A stretch of 64,000 nucleotides of DNA from Chryseobacterium sp. GVT01B (lineage in GTDB: Bacteria; Bacteroidota; Bacteroidia; Flavobacteriales; Weeksellaceae), in NCBI RefSeq assembly GCF_019970045.1, contig NZ_JAHXYI010000008.1, positions 1 to 64,000 on the forward strand. The letters run 5' to 3'. The stretch's first letter is position 1; every line of letters begins with the position of its first letter. The position numbers and the translations under genes are program-made. Below, piece by piece: positions 59,654 through 64,000 of this stretch. The notes under the pieces were generated by a model. It searched no databases, was not told the DNA's origin, and saw only the letters and a program-made list of their open reading frames with translations.

Positions 59654-60859
59654 ATGAGTGTTTCCGGTAAAAAGATACTTATCGCCGTCTCTGGGGGAAT
59701 TGCGGCCTACAAAATTCATTTTTTGATAAGGGATTTTGTGAAAAAAGGTGCTGAAGTGCAGGTCATTATGACGCCCGATGCAGAGCATTTTGTAACGAAA
59801 CTAAGCTTATCTACACTATCCAAAAAACCAGTGTATTCAGAATTTTACAGCGATAACGGAACATGGAACAGCCATGTGGAAATGGCACTGTGGGCAGATG
59901 TTATGATCGTAGCGCCCTGTACTGCTAATACACTGTCTAAGATGGTTCACGGGATGTGTGATAATCTGGTTATTGCAACTTATATGTCTGCAAAATGCCC
60001 TGTTTTCATAGCCCCGGCAATGGATCTTGATATGTACGTACATCCTTCCACAAAGAAGAACCTGGAGCTTGCAGAAAGTTTTGGACACATGATAATTCCT
60101 GCAGAAAACGGAGAGCTTGCTAGTGGACTGATCGGGCAGGGAAGAATGGCAGAGCCGTCAACGATTTTTAGTACTGTTGAAAACTATTTTACACAAAGCA
60201 ATCATTCCGGAAGTCTTGAAGGAAAAACGGTTTTAATTACTGCCGGCCCTACCTATGAAGCGATAGATCCTGTAAGATTTATAGGAAATCATTCATCGGG
60301 AAAAATGGGATTTTCTCTGGCAGAAGAAGCTTCAAAAAGAGGTGCAAAAGTGATTCTGATTTCAGGACCAAGTTTCCAAAACATTAATGATCCCAATGTT
60401 GAACTTCATAAAGTAACTTCAGCAAAAGAAATGCTGACAAAAGTATTTGAATTTTATGACAAAATAGATATTGGTATCGCAAGTGCTGCGGTGGCAGATT
60501 ATGCTCCAAAAGAAGTGGCGAAAGAAAAGATCAAGAAAAATGATGATAACCTGACGATTGAGCTGGTTAAAAACCCTGATATCCTTAAAACGATGGGGGA
60601 AAAGAAAACTCACCAGTTTCTGGTAGGTTTTGCTCTGGAAACCCAAAATGAAGAAGAAAATGCAAAAGGAAAGCTGGAGAAGAAAAACCTTGATATGATT
60701 GTTTTAAACTCTTTGCGTGACGAAGGTGCCGGGTTTAAGAATGATACCAATAAAATAAGGATCTTTACCAAAACAGAGAAAAAAGAATTCGATCTGAAAT
60801 CAAAAGATGATGTAGCGAAAGATATTCTCAATTTTGTTGAGTCTCAACTTTTAAAATAA
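59654..60859 (+). CDS. coaBC: CoaBC, phosphopantothenate-cysteine ligase / decarboxylase
   Basis: The 401-residue bifunctional enzyme carries CoaC first (1-185): the flavin-binding GGIAAYK, the SHVEMALWADVMIVAP segment with the catalytic His, and the PAMDLDMY motif. CoaB follows (190-401), with LITAGPTYEAIDPVRFIGNHSSGKMGF and the AAVADYAP and KIKK motifs. Together they convert 4'-phosphopantothenate to 4'-phosphopantetheine for coenzyme A. Complete in length and order. Confidence 0.95.
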   Translation: MSVSGKKILIAVSGGIAAYKIHFLIRDFVKKGAEVQVIMTPDAEHFVTKLSLSTLSKKPVYSEFYSDNGTWNSHVEMALWADVMIVAPCTANTLSKMVHGMCDNLVIATYMSAKCPVFIAPAMDLDMYVHPSTKKNLELAESFGHMIIPAENGELASGLIGQGRMAEPSTIFSTVENYFTQSNHSGSLEGKTVLITAGPTYEAIDPVRFIGNHSSGKMGFSLAEEASKRGAKVILISGPSFQNINDPNVELHKVTSAKEMLTKVFEFYDKIDIGIASAAVADYAPKEVAKEKIKKNDDNLTIELVKNPDILKTMGEKKTHQFLVGFALETQNEEENAKGKLEKKNLDMIVLNSLRDEGAGFKNDTNKIRIFTKTEKKEFDLKSKDDVAKDILNFVESQLLK

Positions 60860-60895
60860 TTTTAATAAATTTCCGTTCTCAATTTTTAATAGACA

Positions 60896-61801
60896 ATGAA
60901 AAAAATTATAAGTTTATTTTTTCTGTTTTTTATATATACCCAAAGTTTTTCCCAAGAGCTGTTGGCAACCGTTCAGGTAAACGCTCAACAGTTGGGAGGA
61001 AGTAACCAGCAGGCATTTAAAGCATTGGAGAAAAGTCTCAGAGATTTTATCAATAATACGAGCTGGACAGGAAAAAAGCTTCAGAATTTTGAAAAAATAA
61101 AATGTGGTTTTTCCGTTGTTATTGGAGAAAGAGATGGAAACAGATTCAAAGGATCTATTGTTGTTCAGGCTATGCGTCCTGTTTACAATACTACTTACGA
61201 ATCCCCTTTAATTAACCTTCAGGATCAGAGATTTGGCTTTGAATATATTGAAAATGAGAGTCTTATTTTTAATGAAAGACAATTTTCAGGGAAAAACCTT
61301 ACGGATGTAGTCAGTTTCTACATTTATCTTATTTTGGGATTAGATGGAGATAGTTTCCAGTCTATGGGAGGGTCTCAATGGTACGCAAAAGCACAACAGA
61401 TAGCCCAGAATTCTCAGAACAGAAATTATGAAGGATGGAATACCATCAATGAACCAAGAAGCCGCTCTATATTAATCAATGAAGTGATGAATCCTAACTG
61501 GAACCAGTTACGCTCTACTATTTATACTTATCACAGAGCCGGAATGGATAATCTTTTCAATCAGGATCAGACTGCCGGAAAAAAAGTGATCTTTGATGCC
61601 CTGATGCAATTGAAAATGTACGAGAATACATTTCAACAGGCATTTTTCTTTAACCTGTTCATGGATACAAAAAGTGATGAGATCTTCAATATATTCAATT
61701 CCGGGAATAACGGAGGTTTGATTCTTAATGATCTTAAACAGACAATGATTATTCTTTCGCCAAAAAACATTGACAATAAGTGGAATAAGTGGAAAGTATA
61801 A
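60896..61801 (+). CDS. porD: PorD-like (DUF4835) protein
   Basis: The 301-residue secreted protein (signal peptide ending QSFSQ) has the conserved DUF4835 features: ELLATVQVNAQQLGGSNQQAF, ALEKSLRDFINNTSW, GFEYIENESLIFNERQF and the SNW-type NPNWNQLRSTIYTYHRAG segment. DUF4835 is the family I associate with PorD, a protein linked to type IX secretion in Bacteroidota. It lies between coaBC and recN, an order frequent in this group. Confidence 0.85.
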   Translation: MKKIISLFFLFFIYTQSFSQELLATVQVNAQQLGGSNQQAFKALEKSLRDFINNTSWTGKKLQNFEKIKCGFSVVIGERDGNRFKGSIVVQAMRPVYNTTYESPLINLQDQRFGFEYIENESLIFNERQFSGKNLTDVVSFYIYLILGLDGDSFQSMGGSQWYAKAQQIAQNSQNRNYEGWNTINEPRSRSILINEVMNPNWNQLRSTIYTYHRAGMDNLFNQDQTAGKKVIFDALMQLKMYENTFQQAFFFNLFMDTKSDEIFNIFNSGNNGGLILNDLKQTMIILSPKNIDNKWNKWKV

Positions 61802-61970
61802 GATCAAAATTCATTAATAAACTTTAAAAATTTTTGAGAAATAGTTTTTTGAGAAGTTGGACCTGAAAAAATGTTAATGAGCAGAAAGCACTTAAACATA
61901 TTCTCAATTCATTAAAAAAAAACTTACTTTTACAGTTCAAACTGAAATTGGATCATAACCCGGATTATCA

Positions 61971-63620
61971 ATGCTTTCGAGAATATATATTAAAAACTTT
62001 GCCCTGATTGATACCCTTGACGTATCTCTTAAAAATGGTTTACAGGTTATTACCGGTGAAACAGGGGCGGGTAAATCTATTATTTTAGGGGCGCTCCGAC
62101 TTATTTTAGGAGAAAGAGCAGATGTAAAATCCATTGCCAAAGCTGAAGAGAAAAGCGTCGTTGAAACTGAATTCTCCCTGAACAACCAGTTTAAGAAATT
62201 CTTTATTGAAAATGATCTGGATTACGAGCTACAGACGATTATAAGAAGAGAAATCCTTCCATCGGGGAAATCGCGTGCCTTCATCAATGATGTGCCGGTA
62301 ACGCTGGATATTCTTAAAGAACTTTCTTCACAGCTGATCGATATTCATTCCCAGTTTGAGACATCCAATCTTTTCACTTCAGAATATCAGTTTAAAATTA
62401 TCGACGGACTTTCTGAGAATAAAAAAATTATTGAAGAGTATCAGAAGGAGTTTTCCGACTTTCAAAGCCTGAAACTGCTGTTGAAAAAACTGAAGACTCA
62501 ACTTTCAGAAAGCAATAAAGAAAGCGATTATAAAGAATTTTTACTTAACGAGTTAGAAGAGTTAAAGCTTGATGATGTTGATTATGAAGATGTTCAGAAT
62601 CAGCTTTCCATTCAGGAAAATGCAGGAATGATATCAGAGAATGTTGGCCAAATTCTGTCCAGGTTTCATCAGGAAGAAATAGGAATTCTGTCATTCTTTA
62701 ATGAAGCTACCCATAAGCTTTCAAAAATTTCTGAAGTTTCTACCAGTTTCGCAGAGCTTGATGAAAGGCTGGAAACGTCTTTTGTAGAGTTAAAAGATAT
62801 TATTTCTGAATTGGAGCATGCTGCCGAAAGAGTTGAAATCAATCCTGAAAATCTGGTATATCTTACCGATCTTAATAATAAAATCAACGCTTTATTTCTT
62901 AAACATAATGTTTCAGATCTTAATGAACTCATTGAGATCAGAAATCAGCTGGCAGGAGATCAGAAAGGAGCTTCAGACCTGGAGCTTCAGATTGAAGAAA
63001 CCGAGGAGAATATTGCTCAAAAAGAAAAAACACTTCAAAGTCTTGCTGCAAAGCTTTCAAAGAACAGACACAAAAATATTTCTGTCTTCATCAAGAAAGC
63101 TGAAGGTCTTCTGAAAAAATTAGGTCTTGAAAAAGCTAAAGTTGATATAGAACTGCAGGATGCTGAGGAATTCAATCCATTTGGAAAAGAAAATATTCAG
63201 CTGTTATTCCAGGCTAATTCCGGATTCCCTTTAAAACCAATTCAAACAGCTATTTCCGGAGGAGAAAGATCAAGGGTGATGCTGGCTGTAAAAAAGATTA
63301 TTGCTGAAAGCGATGAGCTTCCAACCCTTATTCTGGACGAAATTGACACCGGAGTTTCAGGAAAAGTTGCCGAAGAGATCGGAAACCTTATGAGGGAGAT
63401 GTCTGAAGACATGCAGCTGATCGTTATTTCACACCTGGCGCAGGTTGCTGCAAAAGGAAACGATAACTATAAAGTGGTAAAGCAGGATATTTCCGGCAGA
63501 ACACAATCTACTATAATTCCTTTGAGCAACGAAGAAAAGCTGAACGAAATTGCCCAGTTACTTTCCGGAAGCAAAATTACGGAAGCTGCTCTGGCACAGG
63601 CCAAAGAGCTTATTGGATAA
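61971..63620 (+). CDS. recN: RecN, DNA repair ATPase
   Basis: The 549-residue SMC-like protein has Walker A GETGAGKS, a long coiled-coil middle (about 150-360), and the C-terminal ATPase half with SGGERSRVMLAVK (signature), LILDEIDTGVSGK (Walker B) and IVISHLAQVA. It acts in double-strand break repair. Complete. It is the last gene of the cluster before the truncated DUF5687 gene. Confidence 0.95.
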   Translation: MLSRIYIKNFALIDTLDVSLKNGLQVITGETGAGKSIILGALRLILGERADVKSIAKAEEKSVVETEFSLNNQFKKFFIENDLDYELQTIIRREILPSGKSRAFINDVPVTLDILKELSSQLIDIHSQFETSNLFTSEYQFKIIDGLSENKKIIEEYQKEFSDFQSLKLLLKKLKTQLSESNKESDYKEFLLNELEELKLDDVDYEDVQNQLSIQENAGMISENVGQILSRFHQEEIGILSFFNEATHKLSKISEVSTSFAELDERLETSFVELKDIISELEHAAERVEINPENLVYLTDLNNKINALFLKHNVSDLNELIEIRNQLAGDQKGASDLELQIEETEENIAQKEKTLQSLAAKLSKNRHKNISVFIKKAEGLLKKLGLEKAKVDIELQDAEEFNPFGKENIQLLFQANSGFPLKPIQTAISGGERSRVMLAVKKIIAESDELPTLILDEIDTGVSGKVAEEIGNLMREMSEDMQLIVISHLAQVAAKGNDNYKVVKQDISGRTQSTIIPLSNEEKLNEIAQLLSGSKITEAALAQAKELIG

Positions 63621-63659
63621 CTACATAAATCTATTTTTCTTTAAAAACTTGTAACATAT

Positions 63660-63684
63660 TTTACATTATATTTACTAATGTAAA
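63660..63684. promoter_or_regulatory. Inverted repeat upstream of the DUF5687 gene
   Basis: TTTACATTA and TAATGTAAA are perfect 9-bp arms around a 7-nt spacer, 12 bp before the ATG at 63696. AT-rich, so operator rather than terminator. Confidence 0.45.
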
Positions 63685-63695
63685 AAAACTAACAT

Positions 63696-64000
63696 ATGTT
63701 TCTAAAGTTCCTTAAGCTTGAAATAAAAAGCTTTTTCCGTGGTACATCTTTAGGGATCAATCTGACCATGAAAATCCTCCGCTTTATTGGAATAGTTTAT
63801 TTCGTGGGCTGTCTTGTAGGTGGGGCTTTTATTGCTTTTTTCTACGTGCAGGAGGAAATGCATCAGAATCCTGTAAGGGTGGTTTCAAAATTCATGATTG
63901 TTGCCTGGATTATTGATCTTGTTCTCAAATATCTCTGGCAGGAAATTCCTACACAGAATATCAAGCCATTCCTCACGATGAATATCCGGAAGAATACATT
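63696..64000 (+). CDS. DUF5687-like membrane protein, 5' part only
   Basis: The 101 residues before the window edge start MFLKFLKLEIKSFFRGTSLG, then show a first membrane helix (about 28-50) and a second (about 65-80). This resembles the start of DUF5687 proteins, thought to be ABC-transporter permease-like. The rest lies outside the window, so assignment is tentative. Confidence 0.6.
   Translation, partial: MFLKFLKLEIKSFFRGTSLGINLTMKILRFIGIVYFVGCLVGGAFIAFFYVQEEMHQNPVRVVSKFMIVAWIIDLVLKYLWQEIPTQNIKPFLTMNIRKNT

Overview
The window looks like a chromosomal segment of a Chryseobacterium-type member of the Flavobacteriia (Bacteroidota). The evidence is an AT-rich genome, Bacteroidota promoters of the form TAnnTTTG in front of many genes, very few Shine-Dalgarno sequences, and lineage-typical families: BlaI/M56-TonB, DUF5686, PorD/DUF4835, a tricorn-like S41 protease, RplU with a C-terminal extension, tryptophanase and GG-leader 'bacteriocin-like' peptides. 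I see no phage, insertion sequence, integrase or CRISPR array. This is mostly core genome with small accessory pockets.

Layout. 1-1100: a candidate Flavo-1-type structured RNA and two divergent small peptide genes with an MKNLKKL leader. 1103-8365: a 2OG-Fe(II) oxygenase, menD (menaquinone), pabB-pabC (folate) and a run of membrane proteins. 8387-12690: uvrB, then the blaI-like repressor with an M56/TonB sensor and clear operators. 12796-24202: a PQQ sugar dehydrogenase, a TonB-dependent receptor, a monooxygenase/aminotransferase pair, tryptophanase, DUF502, a MiaE-like hydroxylase, an acyltransferase and a metalloprotease lipoprotein. 24387-26003: rplU-rpmA, then two more MKNLKKL peptide genes. 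26024-35994: a DUF5686 outer-membrane protein, two identical tRNA-Asn genes flanking a metallopeptidase-like gene and a tricorn-like protease, rseP and a small beta-barrel protein. 36217-45840: a nitrilase-family amidase, a thioredoxin/rhodanese/persulfide-dioxygenase group, a HerA-like ATPase, a DnaQ-type exonuclease, lysA with an attenuator-like leader, and a PoxB-type pyruvate oxidase. 45972-54730: TonB-C-like secreted proteins, miaB, a sigma-54 activator, an LptE-like lipoprotein and a very acidic TPR protein. 54770-64000: DUF4126, rnpA, tcdA, tatD, a TetR regulator, then bamD-rpoZ-coaBC-porD-recN and a truncated DUF5687 gene.

Functional links. MenD supplies the menaquinone that a PoxB-type enzyme would reduce. 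PabB and PabC draw on the same chorismate pool. MiaB, the MiaE-like enzyme and TcdA all act on tRNA position 37. BamD, the LptE-like protein, PorD and RseP serve the outer membrane and its secretion and stress systems. The thioredoxin, rhodanese and MBL-rhodanese genes form a sulfane-sulfur group.

The most interesting signals are two. First, a 29-nt element at a fixed 20-21 nt before three of the four GG-leader peptide genes, at two loci about 25 kb apart, has one covarying base pair and looks like a cis-acting RNA or regulatory element. Second, a lysine-rich 23-codon reading frame before lysA is followed by mutually exclusive hairpins, which is the layout of a transcription attenuator.
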